A DNA stretch of 39,987 nt from Lachnospiraceae bacterium (GCA_017392525.1 JAFOVD010000055.1:1-39987), one strand, 5' to 3'; positions 1 through 8,950 are shown, numbered from the stretch's first letter. Notes: generated by a model not told the origin, from the letters alone. Made by a program: numbers and translations.

Positions 1-1440
1 GATAACAGTTTCCTCGTCCTTATCAAGAGCACGGTTAGCAACAATGAAGAACTGGTTATCCCATGCGTAACCTACAATGTTCTTGCCTTCCTCGTTCTTC
101 TTGAATTCGTAACCCTCTGGAGCTTCAGATTCCAAGTACTCTCTTTCAAGACCTTTCAGTACAACGTGTGTAGGATTAGGTTTGATGTCAAGTTTCTCAA
201 ACAGCTTACCGCTACCTTCGACAAACATGATTTCGATTTTTCCGTTATCTAAGACACAAAGATCCCATGCGCCCTTACCAGGAAGCTTGATAACAGCTCC
301 ATTAGCCTCTTCATAGTCGACAGCAGATTCCAAGTCTATTGTAACAGGCTTGATAGCACCACCCTTGAATAAAGAAGGACTACCATTAACCGTAGAAATC
401 ATAATAGTAGTAACAGGAGATTCTGCAGAACCTATGGTTGCTGTGAACTCACCACTTTCCTCCGTAAACTTAACAACCTGGTCTAAGTTAGGAACACCAT
501 CTACACAAGGAGCAACAAAGAAGCCCTCTTCAACTTTTAGTTCCTGCCAAGAGAGATCATCAAAATAGAAGTCTGTAGCATTTTGTTTCTCAGAATTTAG
601 GTTGAATGCGAATGACCAAGCACCACCCTGAGCGGCAACAGCAGTGAATTCTCTTTCAAAAGTCTGCCAATCCTCAGTGAATGAGATTTTGTCTAAACCA
701 GGACCTTGTTGATATTGTGATGGATTCTGTTGATGGATTTGAGTATCAACTGTAATAGGCTGTGAAGCCTTATAACGGAAACTAACCTTATACTTTCTAC
801 CTGCCATCATAGGCTTTGGCGCCTCAATCCAGAACTGGTTGTCCCATGCTGCAGCAGAACCTTCTGTCATTGCATCAGCAGCATGAACTACGAATACATG
901 GTTAGAAGGATTACCCTTTTCTTCCTCGATTGTAGCAGGGAATGGATCCCAACCACCATCATTATTCATATTCTGTTCTCTAACCTTACCCCATGCACAG
1001 ATAGTGAAGTTCTTCTTATCATCATTCCATCTAACTTCTTTATCAGCCCATGCCTTCTCAGCATCACCATTGGTAAGAAGTTCCACATACTCTTCTACAA
1101 GTTCATCTGCTTCCTCATGAGTGATCTTAACATTTGAGATCCACCATTCTCCAATATAGTCACCACACTGGATGAGAACTTGACCACTATTTTTAAAATA
1201 CTGAGCATTAGGATTGTTCTTACATTTATAAGTCAGTACTTGCCAATCTGTCGTGAGCGGAATATTACCAGGAGCATCAGAACCAGAGAAATATGCACGA
1301 ATGTCTTGAGCTACAGATCCCTTAATCCTAATTTCGATGGTGTATTCTGCATCAGGATCTAAGCTTTTAACGCCAAAAGCCTGGAACTGAACATCATAGA
1401 AGTTTGTCGTAGCCTCACTACTATTAAAATGGAGACAACC
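1..1440 (-). CDS. Partial tandem carbohydrate-binding-type protein, probably foreign to this genome
   Basis: One minus-strand frame (codons ending at position 1) is open through the whole stretch, about 480 codons. It runs off the window at its 3' end and has no plausible start at its 5' end. The frame stays open only to 1470, where it meets a stop (TAA, 1471-1473) inside the neighbouring repeat tract. The product has beta-sandwich repeats: two blocks end in WDNQFWI and WDNQFFI, and blocks such as GRKYKVSFRYKAS followed by EDWQTFEREFT look like CBM_4_9-type modules. Acidic-Asn-rich linkers with WGKVREQNMNNDGGWDPF recall secreted polysaccharide-degrading proteins of Prevotella (recognition from memory). 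It is not in frame with the adhesin next to it and has no Gram-positive anchor. Real coding sequence, but 5'-truncated by the junction near 1440-1460. Confidence 0.75.
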
Positions 1441-1441
1441 A

Positions 1442-2746
1442 TCATCGAGTGCTTGTGCTTGTTGATTCACTTAAGCTCGTGCTTGTACTTGCTGAGTCAC
1501 TTAAGCTTGTACTTGTGCTCGCTGAGTCACTTAAGCTCGTGCTTGTACTCGTTGAGTCACTTAAACTTGTGCTTGTACTCGCTGAGTCACTTAAGCTCGT
1601 GCTTGTACTTACTGAGTCACTTAAGCTCGTGCTTGTACTTGCTGAGTCACTTAAGCTTGTGCTTGTACTCGCTGAGTTGCTCAGGCTTGTGCTTGTACTC
1701 GTTGAGTCACTTAAGCTTGTACTTGTACTCGTTGAGTCACTTAAGCTTGTACTTGTGCTCGCTGAGTCACTTAAACTTGTACTTGTACTCGTTGATTCAC
1801 TTAAACTTGTACTGCTCGATTCACTCAGGCTTGTGCTATCTACTATTGAATCTGATGTACTTGTCGATACACTTTCGCTATAAACCTCATAACTATTATC
1901 ATCCATCAGATCCCAATCATTTCCATGAGCAACTGCATATTTGTATACATGTATTCCGCCCTGAGAATAAGAACGAAATTCTACCCAATCATCGTTTGCA
2001 TATCGAATTACATATGCCTCACCATGACATTTATATATCTCAGCTCCCGCTGAAAATGTTCTTGAAACACTCGATGGCGAATCTGTTGTATAACTAGATA
2101 CGAAATTATAATTCCAATCATAGCTAAAGATACTGTACCAATGTTTGGGATCCCAACGAGCAACTATAACACCATCTTTTACCTTATACGTCTTACCGTC
2201 TATCTCAATTTCACCAGACCAAACCCTACTTACATGGTGCGAATTCTTGATACAACTTGCATAGTTAACATCCGTATCTTCGCCCTGATGCTCATAGTCA
2301 TCGTGATCTCCTACTACTTCACTCGTAGATTTTGCTAATGTCTGCTGTGTAGTAAGAGTATCTTCCTCCGTCTGTACAACTTCTGCATTCTTCTTAACCT
2401 GACCCGGTGCATTTTCTGACTGTAAAGCGCCTCTTCCACGTGTAGGAACTGCTTCCGGCTCTACCGCATCAGAATTGAATTCTACTTCTGAAGCTTCCGA
2501 AGTTGATACATCTGTAGTTTCTGAAACGAACGTAACTTCTGATGTCTCCGATGCAGCTACTTCCTGTTCAGATACCACTTCTGATAATTCACTTTCATGA
2601 ATCTCTTCTGTTGATGTAGTAGACTCAGCGGCATAGACCACATTGCCCTGTCCATACATCACTGCTCCTCCTAATGCCACACCAGCCGCTGTGGCGCCCT
2701 TCAGGAGCTTGTCCTTTGTTCCCTGGTCCTTCTTTTCCTGTTTCAT
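1442..2746 (-). CDS. Ser-rich-repeat secreted surface protein, C-terminus probably lost
   Basis: The 434-residue product starts at an ATG preceded by GGAGAAG. Residues 1-40 form a long Gram-positive signal peptide: charged N-terminus, hydrophobic GATAAGVALGGAVMYG, likely cleavage after VVYAA. A Glu/Ser/Thr-rich segment (about 41-165) follows, then a compact aromatic-rich domain (about 175-290, with SRVWSGEIEIDGKTYKVKDG and WDPKHWYS), then Ser/Thr/Asp repeats from about 295 to the end. Such proteins normally continue to an LPxTG or similar anchor. Here the frame ends at a TGA (1442-1444) within foreign-looking sequence, so the true C-terminus is missing. The fold of the central domain is not recognised; an adhesin or matrix role is inferred from architecture. 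Expression should depend on the c-di-GMP-I riboswitch and terminator just upstream. Confidence 0.85.
   Translation of the reverse strand: MKQEKKDQGTKDKLLKGATAAGVALGGAVMYGQGNVVYAAESTTSTEEIHESELSEVVSEQEVAASETSEVTFVSETTDVSTSEASEVEFNSDAVEPEAVPTRGRGALQSENAPGQVKKNAEVVQTEEDTLTTQQTLAKSTSEVVGDHDDYEHQGEDTDVNYASCIKNSHHVSRVWSGEIEIDGKTYKVKDGVIVARWDPKHWYSIFSYDWNYNFVSSYTTDSPSSVSRTFSAGAEIYKCHGEAYVIRYANDDWVEFRSYSQGGIHVYKYAVAHGNDWDLMDDNSYEVYSESVSTSTSDSIVDSTSLSESSSTSLSESTSTSTSLSDSASTSTSLSDSTSTSTSLSDSTSTSTSLSNSASTSTSLSDSASTSTSLSDSVSTSTSLSDSASTSTSLSDSTSTSTSLSDSASTSTSLSDSASTSTSLSESTSTSTR
1448..1777 (-). repeat. 30-bp tandem repeat coding for SLSxSxSTST units
   Basis: Eleven consecutive 30-bp units encode decapeptides of the form SLS(D/E/N)S(A/T/V)STST at the C-terminal end of the Ser-rich surface protein. 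Units differ by single synonymous or Ala/Thr/Val changes. The tract stops abruptly at 1448. Such a tract can slip in length and is longer than a short read, so its end is a natural place for an assembly error. The plus-strand frames through it are open only because of the periodicity. Confidence 0.93.
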
Positions 2747-2840
2747 AACTCTTCTCCATCCTCTCTTATAAAACCGAACAAATGAATCTTCTGACTAAAA
2801 AACTCCTCTCTTTCACTCCCGCTAGCACCACTATTAGATA

Positions 2841-2875
2841 AAAAAAGCAGCACCGAAACAATTTTTCGATGCTGC
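2841..2875 (-). terminator. Intrinsic terminator, expression platform of the c-di-GMP riboswitch
   Basis: On the minus strand GCAGCATCGAAA pairs with TTTCGGTGCTGC (one wobble) around a short loop and is followed by seven T. It lies between the aptamer and the adhesin start, about 95 bases upstream of the ATG, so it can attenuate that gene. Confidence 0.9.
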
Positions 2876-2914
2876 TTATAAGTAAACAGTCTAATAGTCA
2901 GATTGCACCTAGAT

Positions 2915-2990
2915 TTCACTATCAATGCAACTGGCTGCCATTTCAGGCCCTATAGCTTTGCGTCCTTACCTTTCGATAAGTTTGCCCTTT
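2915..2990 (-). promoter_or_regulatory. Cyclic di-GMP-I (GEMM) riboswitch aptamer
   Basis: Read on the minus strand, the stretch holds the hallmark GEMM-I segments in order: AAAAGGGCAAAC, a CGAAAG tetraloop region, GGACGCAAAGC, GGGCCT, and the second hairpin ATGGCAGCCAGTTGCAT, which matches the tetraloop-receptor/ligand arm consensus (GGUAGCCGGGUUACC-like). A good promoter sits just upstream and a strong terminator just downstream. Class I c-di-GMP riboswitches control motility and surface-protein genes in clostridia. Whether this copy is an ON or OFF switch cannot be settled by eye. Confidence 0.93.
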
Positions 2991-3001
2991 TAGTTGTTTA
3001 T

Positions 3002-3030
3002 ATTATACAATAATAATTCTTTATTCTCAA
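3002..3030 (-). promoter_or_regulatory. Promoter for the riboswitch-adhesin transcript
   Basis: On the minus strand TTGAGA (3025-3030) and TATAAT (3002-3007) are separated by exactly 17 bases. Transcription would start near 2995, a few bases before the aptamer. A further TTGACA lies too far upstream (26-base spacer). Confidence 0.75.
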
Positions 3031-3161
3031 TATTGTCAATATGTTTATTTTTTTATTGTATAGTATTACTTTAACAGTTGCACTTATATATTAAATTTAC
3101 GATATAAATAGCAGAATATATCCCTATTCTTTATCGCGTTAACGTGTTTTTTTAGTACATT

Positions 3162-5063
3162 TTACTTTACTAGAGTTTCAAACTCTTCGATTGGTAAAGG
3201 TGTGGAATAAAAAAAGCCCTGCAAGTGCGTACATCCCATATCTCGTAGGAGTTCAGCCATCTCTTCCGTCTCCACACCTTCTGCTGTCACTGTCTGCCCC
3301 CTCTCTGTAAACATCTTCACCGTTGCCGGCAAGATATTATCAGGATTCTGGAAATGATCACGCACCACTTGCTTATCAATCTTAATATTGCTAAATGGTA
3401 AATTCTTCACACGAATAATATTAGAGAAACCATTTCCATAGTCATCCAACGCAAAGACAAATCCCTTAGATACAAGTGCATCCATCTGCTTTTTCAAAAG
3501 TATTTCATCAACCATAGCTTCTTCCGTAATCTCCAAATGAATACAGCTATGAGGTATACGATAACTATCTACGATATTTGAAATAACCTCTGCTAAATCC
3601 GTATCCAAACATTGAATCGGTGACAAATTAACATTAATCCATTTTACGCCCTTTTGAAATAATCCACGATCCGCATAGTAACTACATACATTTGCCAAAA
3701 TCTGCTCACTTAATATTCCAATCATACCATTCTGTTCTGCCAGAGCGATAAACTCCGCCGGCGGAATCAAGCCTAGTTTCTTATCACGGATTCTGGATAA
3801 TGCTTCTGCCGCGACAATCTGACCGGTCTGCGCATCAACAATCGGCTGCAACCAGGCTTCAACAGAGTTTTCCTGAATAGCGGTAGATAAGATATGTCGA
3901 ACCTGAACCATACGTGTAATCCTATCAAAACTATCCTGCTCAATCCGTTCAAACTTGTCGCTTCCCACATTATCCGGATCAGAACTGCACTTATCCAAAG
4001 TGGCATATATACAGTCACGGACCTTTATATAATTATGCTCCATCAAATCAGGATTCATATATACCTGCCTGATATTAAAAAAAATTCGTGCGCCCTTGAT
4101 ATTCCAAACATTATTAAAACGTTCCCTCAATATCTCATAAACATACTCTGATGACACCTCGGGGCTTAAAAACAACACGAACTGTCCATTTCTCAAGTAA
4201 AATTTTTCGATGTCCGGAAATTCATTTTTCAAAAACTGCCCGATTTCTTCCAACACCAAATCAGTCAGAATACTGCTGTATATTTCTCGCTTATCATTGT
4301 AGCGACAAATTGCAAATGCATGTAATTTCGGATATTTCTTCCTCTCCAGCCGCTCCCGTAAAATCAGCTGAAATGCCCTTGCATTAAAGCAATCCGTCCG
4401 GTCATCTATGTACTTATCCGGATTTTGAATCGCAAGAAACAGTATCAAAATCGCAAACATAAAGAACATATTCATTACCAGAACCTGAGGGAACAGCTTA
4501 CGAATGATTGTACCCATTACAATAAAGCCTACACTGATCCACAAGGAAATCTGCAATTGCCTGACCATATTATAAATATTTGAAAGAAGCAGATAGGAAC
4601 TGCTGGCCAGGAAAATATACATAGCAACATAAAGGGAATAATAAAATATACCGGAATGATAGCCCGTGCTGTCAATCCAGAAAACCGTATGCGCAAATGG
4701 GCTTCCTGCAACGAGAATCAGGCAAAACAAATAAATCGCAAGAGTAATGCCTCGAATCCATAATCCGCTCTTTTCCTTATTTGTAACTGCTAGAATAAAC
4801 CTGAAAAAAACGTAACTACGCGTATAAAATGCGAAGAAATATATGGCATTGGTAATATAAAGAATCGATATTGGCCACAACTTATACGTACTATCCATAT
4901 AAGATGAAACAATATCTGACACCAACGTCATTACCTGAAAAATCAATAATGATGTATATATTGCGTTAAGATGTGTGCGGAACCTTGGACGTGTAAAATA
5001 GAAGACCAAAAGTATCCCCAATATACAAGCTGTTACAGCTGCAAAACTAATATCCCAATTCAT
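3162..5063 (-). CDS. Membrane-bound EAL cyclic di-GMP phosphodiesterase with degenerate GGDEF domain
   Basis: Predicted to hydrolyse c-di-GMP to pGpG at the inner face of the membrane. I place the start at the ATG at 5063, preceded by GGGGGA, rather than nine codons upstream; this gives 633 residues. Residues 1-215 hold about seven membrane segments (a 7TM-type sensor). Residues about 220-340 are a GGDEF-like fold with RNGQF where GGDEF is expected, so no cyclase activity is likely. The C-terminal EAL domain has every expected motif: EALSR (E about 420), NVNLSP, LEITEEA, DDYGNG, IKIDK, EGVET and LQGFF, so it should be catalytically competent. It lies directly upstream of, and in the same direction as, the c-di-GMP riboswitch and adhesin, suggesting local feedback on the same second messenger. 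Confidence 0.92.
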   Translation of the reverse strand: MNWDISFAAVTACILGILLVFYFTRPRFRTHLNAIYTSLLIFQVMTLVSDIVSSYMDSTYKLWPISILYITNAIYFFAFYTRSYVFFRFILAVTNKEKSGLWIRGITLAIYLFCLILVAGSPFAHTVFWIDSTGYHSGIFYYSLYVAMYIFLASSSYLLLSNIYNMVRQLQISLWISVGFIVMGTIIRKLFPQVLVMNMFFMFAILILFLAIQNPDKYIDDRTDCFNARAFQLILRERLERKKYPKLHAFAICRYNDKREIYSSILTDLVLEEIGQFLKNEFPDIEKFYLRNGQFVLFLSPEVSSEYVYEILRERFNNVWNIKGARIFFNIRQVYMNPDLMEHNYIKVRDCIYATLDKCSSDPDNVGSDKFERIEQDSFDRITRMVQVRHILSTAIQENSVEAWLQPIVDAQTGQIVAAEALSRIRDKKLGLIPPAEFIALAEQNGMIGILSEQILANVCSYYADRGLFQKGVKWINVNLSPIQCLDTDLAEVISNIVDSYRIPHSCIHLEITEEAMVDEILLKKQMDALVSKGFVFALDDYGNGFSNIIRVKNLPFSNIKIDKQVVRDHFQNPDNILPATVKMFTERGQTVTAEGVETEEMAELLRDMGCTHLQGFFYSTPLPIEEFETLVK

Positions 5064-5136
5064 AACATTCCCCCTATAAATTAAAACCACCGTCTTCCGC
5101 TTACAATTATAACCATTTTAACATTTATTTGAAATA

Positions 5137-5170
5137 AAAAACAGACAGATGATACTATCACCTGCCTGTC
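5137..5170 (-). terminator. Intrinsic terminator after the coiled-coil gene
   Basis: On the minus strand a long stem (ACAGGCAGGTGATA pairing with TATCATCTGTCTGT, with wobbles) is followed by six T. It lies 4-37 bases after the stop of the 61-residue gene and isolates it from the EAL gene. Confidence 0.88.
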
Positions 5171-5173
5171 ACA

Positions 5174-5359
5174 TTAATGATTTCTAAGCTTTAACTGCAT
5201 TTCCGGAGAAAGTTCAACCTGTTCTGTTTTATTTCTCAATTCAGAAACCATTAATTCAAGATCGATAATTTCTGTTTCCAATTCTCTAATTCGAGTTTCA
5301 TATTCTTCCTTCAGTATGTCTCGAACAGCCTTTACCACATCTTCATTAACTGCGCCCAT
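5174..5359 (-). CDS. Small coiled-coil protein of unknown function
   Basis: The 61-residue product starts at an ATG with a good GGAGG site seven bases upstream and ends just before a strong terminator, which supports a real gene. The sequence is almost entirely helical. Charged heptad-like stretches (EEYETRIRELETEIIDLELMV) suggest a short coiled coil or a dimerising small cytoplasmic protein. There is no signal peptide or membrane segment. It lies between the EAL phosphodiesterase and pdxR with its own terminator. I do not recognise the family. Confidence 0.7.
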   Translation of the reverse strand: MGAVNEDVVKAVRDILKEEYETRIRELETEIIDLELMVSELRNKTEQVELSPEMQLKLRNH

Positions 5360-5394
5360 TGCATGCCCTCCAATTATAGTCTTTATGTCTAATA

Positions 5395-5425
5395 AACAAG
5401 TACGTCTATCGTACCATCACTTGTT
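5395..5425 (-). terminator. Possible terminator after pdxR
   Basis: AACAAG and TACG arms pair with CGTA and CTTGTT across a short loop, with T-rich tracts on both sides. It sits 18 bases after the pdxR stop. The stem is interrupted, so this is tentative. Confidence 0.4.
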
Positions 5426-5443
5426 TTTTGCCGCAAGTTCTAA

Positions 5444-6817
5444 TTACTTAAGCATCTGAAAAACATTTCTCACTTTATTTTCGTCCAAATTTGAATAATT
5501 AATAATAAAATAATGCTCTCTCTTATTTTTATCATCAAAGTAGTAGTCCGAAATCGCACGAATCTTGATTCCACGTTTTAACAAGCGCTGTTCCACTTCA
5601 TAATCGGAGTAATCCGTATCTACTCGAATCAAGAAATGTAAACCTGCATCATTCTCTACAATCTCACAGAGTCCGGTTTCCCGAATAATCTTCACTATCG
5701 CCTTACGCTTCTTCTTGTAAAAAAGGCGCATTCGATTAATATGTTTTTCAAAATACCCCTCAGCAATAAACTGTGCCAATGTATACTGTTCAAAATTAGA
5801 AACGGTACAGGAGTAAATTGACATCTTTTCATAAAACTTATTTGCAAGATTTACCGGAAGCACCATATAACTGATTCGGATTGTAGGAGTCAAAGATTTC
5901 GAAAATGTATTCATATAGATAACTTTCTCTGAAGCATCAATAGAAAATAACGTAGGTATTGGTTTACCTTCCATTCGAAACTCGCTGTCATAATCGTCCT
6001 CAATGATATATCGTCCTTCTTTCTTATTTGCCCACGCCAGAATCTCATATCGGCGACTGGCAGGCATAGTTGTACCTGTTGGATAATGATGATTTGGACA
6101 GATATGTGCCACCTCTGCCTGGCTTCGTTCCAGTTCCTCTACGGTTACCCCGTCTTCATCCATAGATACAAATCGACAGTCAATTCCCCGTCGTTTATAA
6201 ATCGTCTCTAGTTTTTTATATCCGGGATTTTCTATAGCATACCCTGTATCATTTCCAAGCAATTCAATAATCATGCTGTACAGGTACTCTGTTCCGGCAC
6301 CAATTACAATCTGATTTGGATCAACTACCATTCCTCGAAAGGACTGAAGATGCTTTGCAATTGCCTCTCTTAGCGCACGAACTCCGGCCACTGAGGAAAT
6401 CTGCATCAGTTCCTCCTTTTTATTTGACATAACATCTCTGGAGATTTTCGTCCATACAGAAAATGGGAAATTGTCCGGATTGATTCCATTACTTGAAAAA
6501 TCACACTGATATGTTGCTTCCTCGGGAATATGGATATCATAATCCACGTCCCGATTCTGGCGTTTGACTGTCATGCCCTCAATATTTGAAACATAGTAAC
6601 CTTTCTTTGGAAGAGTATAGACATACCCCTCACTGATTAACTGGTCATATGCATTTTGAATCGTAATGGTACTAACCCCATGATTTTGCGCAAATGTACG
6701 TTTTGACGGCAATCGATCTCCGGGCTTTAAGTTTCCGGCGATAATATCCTCTTTTATGCAACGATAGACGTATAGATAAATAGGTCCCTCAATTTTTGTA
6801 AAGTCATATGTAAGCAT
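5444..6817 (-). CDS. pdxR: PdxR, MocR-type regulator of vitamin B6 synthesis
   Basis: GntR-type winged helix fused to a fold-type I aminotransferase-like domain; 457 residues, normal for MocR proteins. The helix-turn-helix is in residues about 10-75 ([19 protein letters not shown]). The aminotransferase-like part keeps the PLP-site features: EDDYDSEF (about 273-280), the Schiff-base lysine K307 in [12 protein letters not shown], and [13 protein letters not shown] precedes the ATG. It diverges from pdxS-pdxT, the usual arrangement for PdxR, which activates pdxST when PLP is low and represses itself. The assignment rests on both domain architecture and the divergent PLP-synthase operon. Confidence 0.92.
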   Translation of the reverse strand: MLTYDFTKIEGPIYLYVYRCIKEDIIAGNLKPGDRLPSKRTFAQNHGVSTITIQNAYDQLISEGYVYTLPKKGYYVSNIEGMTVKRQNRDVDYDIHIPEEATYQCDFSSNGINPDNFPFSVWTKISRDVMSNKKEELMQISSVAGVRALREAIAKHLQSFRGMVVDPNQIVIGAGTEYLYSMIIELLGNDTGYAIENPGYKKLETIYKRRGIDCRFVSMDEDGVTVEELERSQAEVAHICPNHHYPTGTTMPASRRYEILAWANKKEGRYIIEDDYDSEFRMEGKPIPTLFSIDASEKVIYMNTFSKSLTPTIRISYMVLPVNLANKFYEKMSIYSCTVSNFEQYTLAQFIAEGYFEKHINRMRLFYKKKRKAIVKIIRETGLCEIVENDAGLHFLIRVDTDYSDYEVEQRLLKRGIKIRAISDYYFDDKNKREHYFIINYSNLDENKVRNVFQMLK

Positions 6818-6840
6818 CTTTTTCCCTCTTAAACCATCCC

Positions 6841-6912
6841 TTTGACGCCTTCTTCAGTCGTCAAATCTGGAATAAAAATTTAATTTATTTTGGTGATTTT
6901 TATATTACCAGA
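6841..6912. promoter_or_regulatory. pdxR-pdxS intergenic inverted repeats, candidate PdxR operators
   Basis: Two inverted repeats fill the divergent region: TTTGACG (6841-6847) with CGTCAAA (6859-6865), and TCTGG (6866-6870) with CCAGA (6908-6912), the latter flanked by near-matching AATAAAAAT and ATTTTTATATT arms. A -10-like TTATAC at about 6918-6923 has no good -35 box, consistent with an activator-dependent pdxS promoter. MocR proteins often bind direct repeats, so which element is the operator is open. Confidence 0.45.
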
Positions 6913-6966
6913 TTTCTTATACACTTAAAAGCAAAATTTGGCAAAGACCAATGGAGGAAAAAGATT

Positions 6967-7845
6967 ATGGATAAAACTACACAGTATGAACTTAACAAAG
7001 GGTTGGCACAGATGTTAAAGGGTGGTGTCATTATGGATGTCACCACACCTGAACAGGCAAAGATAGCCGAGAAAGCCGGGGCATGCGCCGTCATGGCACT
7101 TGAACGAATTCCTGCAGATATTCGAGCTGCCGGAGGTGTTTCTAGAATGAGTGACCCTAAGATGATTCAGAGCATTCAGAATGCAGTAAGCATTCCGGTT
7201 ATGGCCAAATGCCGTATCGGTCATTTTGTAGAAGCACAGATTCTTGAAGCTATTGAAATCGACTATATCGATGAGTCAGAAGTCCTATCACCTGCCGATG
7301 ACATCTACCATATTGATAAAACCGCTTTTCACGTACCTTTTGTATGTGGCGCAAGAGATCTGGGCGAAGCACTCCGCAGAATCAATGAAGGAGCGTCCAT
7401 GATTCGAAGCAAAGGAGAGCCCGGAACCGGAGATGTTATCCAGGCAGTCCGACATATCCGAAAAATCAACGCTGAAATCCGTAGAATCACATCCCTTAAC
7501 AAGGACGAATTATACGAGGCTGCTAAAGAATTACGTGTTCCTACCACCCTTGTGCAGTATGTACATGACCACGGCAAACTACCTGTTGTCAATTTCGCTG
7601 CCGGTGGTGTTGCCACTCCTGCTGACGCTGCTCTTATGATGCAGCTGGGGGCTGAAGGTGTATTTGTTGGATCTGGAATCTTCAAATCCGGAAATCCTAA
7701 GAAACGTGCTTCTGCAATTGTCCAGGCAGTTACAAATTATAATGACGCCAAACTGATTGCAAAGCTTTCAGAGGATTTGGGGGAAGCTATGGTGGGTATC
7801 AATCCTGATGAAATCAAGGTAATCATGGAAGAAAGGGGTATCTGA
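6967..7845 (+). CDS. pdxS: PLP synthase subunit PdxS
   Basis: The synthase (lyase) subunit of the DXP-independent vitamin B6 pathway makes PLP from ribose 5-phosphate, glyceraldehyde 3-phosphate and ammonia. The 292-residue beta/alpha barrel is full length. D24 (VIMDV), K81 ([12 protein letters not shown]) and K149 (RSKGEPGTG), the catalytic residues described for the Bacillus enzyme, fall at the same numbers. A GGAGG site precedes the ATG. The gene is followed after one base by pdxT, with which the product forms a 12+12 complex, and is divergent from pdxR. Confidence 0.98.
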   Translation: MDKTTQYELNKGLAQMLKGGVIMDVTTPEQAKIAEKAGACAVMALERIPADIRAAGGVSRMSDPKMIQSIQNAVSIPVMAKCRIGHFVEAQILEAIEIDYIDESEVLSPADDIYHIDKTAFHVPFVCGARDLGEALRRINEGASMIRSKGEPGTGDVIQAVRHIRKINAEIRRITSLNKDELYEAAKELRVPTTLVQYVHDHGKLPVVNFAAGGVATPADAALMMQLGAEGVFVGSGIFKSGNPKKRASAIVQAVTNYNDAKLIAKLSEDLGEAMVGINPDEIKVIMEERGI

Positions 7846-7846
7846 T

Positions 7847-8425
7847 ATGAAAATAGGAGTTCTCGCCCTACAAGGCGCATTTATAGAACATATTCAATGT
7901 CTGGAGAAGCTTGGTGTAAATGGAATTGAAATAAGACAGTCCACAGACTTAGACGGATTAGACGGATTGATTCTTCCCGGCGGAGAAAGCACCGTTCAAG
8001 GAAAGCTCCTTCATGATCTCAAGATGTTTGATAAAATCAAACAACTTATATCCGAAGGGCTTCCTGTACTTGGAACCTGTGCCGGATTAATTCTTCTGGG
8101 AGCCAACGTAATAAATGCTGACTCCCAAAATCAGAATCCACATCTTGGAACACTTCCGGTGACAGTACAGAGAAATGCATACGGCCGACAACTCGGAAGT
8201 TTTGTGCACACAGGAGATGTAGGAGCCATCGAAACATTTCCTATGGAATTTATCCGTGCTCCCTATATCAAAGATGTCTCAAATGATGTTGAGATATTGT
8301 CCCGTGTGGATTCGAAAATCGTAGGTGTACGATACAAAAATCAGATTGGACTCGCATTTCATCCGGAAATGACCGATGACTTGCGGATTCATAAGGCTTT
8401 TATAAATCTAATCAAAGCATCTTAG
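7847..8425 (+). CDS. pdxT: PLP synthase glutaminase subunit PdxT
   Basis: Class I glutaminase that releases ammonia from glutamine and channels it to PdxS. The 192-residue protein shows the full triad: nucleophile C78 in GTCAGLILL, and H172 and E174 in FHPEMT. LPGGEST (about 43-49) forms the oxyanion-hole region. AAAGGGG at the end of pdxS serves as ribosome site; the ATG is one base after the pdxS stop, so the genes are co-translated. It converges with the MarR gene two bases away, with no terminator visible between them. Confidence 0.98.
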   Translation: MKIGVLALQGAFIEHIQCLEKLGVNGIEIRQSTDLDGLDGLILPGGESTVQGKLLHDLKMFDKIKQLISEGLPVLGTCAGLILLGANVINADSQNQNPHLGTLPVTVQRNAYGRQLGSFVHTGDVGAIETFPMEFIRAPYIKDVSNDVEILSRVDSKIVGVRYKNQIGLAFHPEMTDDLRIHKAFINLIKAS

Positions 8426-8427
8426 AT

Positions 8428-8841
8428 TTATACTGTGCCTAAATATATTTTCTCGAAAAGGGTCATAAACACTTCCTTTTCTTCTTCTGAAAGACTCGCC
8501 ATAGCGCGAGCTTCCAACTCACGGAAGATTTCCTCTGCTTGTTTCGATAGTGTTTTGCCCTTTTCGGTCATATATATGTGTATTTCTTTATTATTTCCCT
8601 GTTCTTTTCGACGCTCTATCATTTTCTGCTTTTCCATTTTTTTCAAAATCGTTGAAAGAGCTCCCGGTGTCAGGTAGCAACCGGCGGCAACTTCTTTATG
8701 AGTTGCACCATTATTGTCCAAAAGAAAATTCAAAACCTTAGGCTGTCCGGGTGATAACTCGGAAGATTTGATTTTCTCATGAAGCAGCTGATTTAACAGT
8801 GAATAATTTGCTAATAATAGATTAGAATAATTGATTTGCAT
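8428..8841 (-). CDS. MarR-family transcriptional regulator
   Basis: A 137-residue winged-helix regulator. The recognition-helix region is at about 45-70 (THKEVAAGCYLTPGALSTIL) and the wing follows at about 70-95 (RRKEQGNNKEIHIYMTEKG), in the order typical of MarR proteins. GGGGGG precedes the ATG. It is divergent from the large flavin reductase, and a perfect palindrome lies at that enzyme's transcription start. The simplest reading is repression of the reductase, relieved by a small, perhaps aromatic, ligand; the ligand cannot be told from sequence. Confidence 0.9.
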   Translation of the reverse strand: MQINYSNLLLANYSLLNQLLHEKIKSSELSPGQPKVLNFLLDNNGATHKEVAAGCYLTPGALSTILKKMEKQKMIERRKEQGNNKEIHIYMTEKGKTLSKQAEEIFRELEARAMASLSEEEKEVFMTLFEKIYLGTV

Positions 8842-8950
8842 ATGTCCCCCCTCTACGACTCCTTCGTAGAATCCTTTCCGAAAAATTTCACAAATTCTTT
8901 TCCTATATTTTGTAATTATATCATAAATTTTTATTTTTATTTCTGATTCC

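Noticed and set aside
1-1440. Horizontal transfer or mobile element bringing in the carbohydrate-binding gene
   Set aside because: No integrase, transposase, terminal repeat or target duplication at the junction; the join lies in a low-complexity repeat, so misassembly is simpler.
1448-1777. CRISPR-like regular repeats
   Set aside because: The units are contiguous, without spacers, and code for protein.
1429-2097. Leucine-rich 222-residue plus-strand frame and an overlapping 144-residue frame across the repeat
   Set aside because: Antisense shadows of the 30-bp Ser/Thr repeat; periodic sequence keeps all frames open and neither has a ribosome site.
2743-2925. 60-residue minus-strand frame upstream of the adhesin
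   Set aside because: It overlaps the riboswitch aptamer end and terminator and has no ribosome site; the RNA element explains the sequence.
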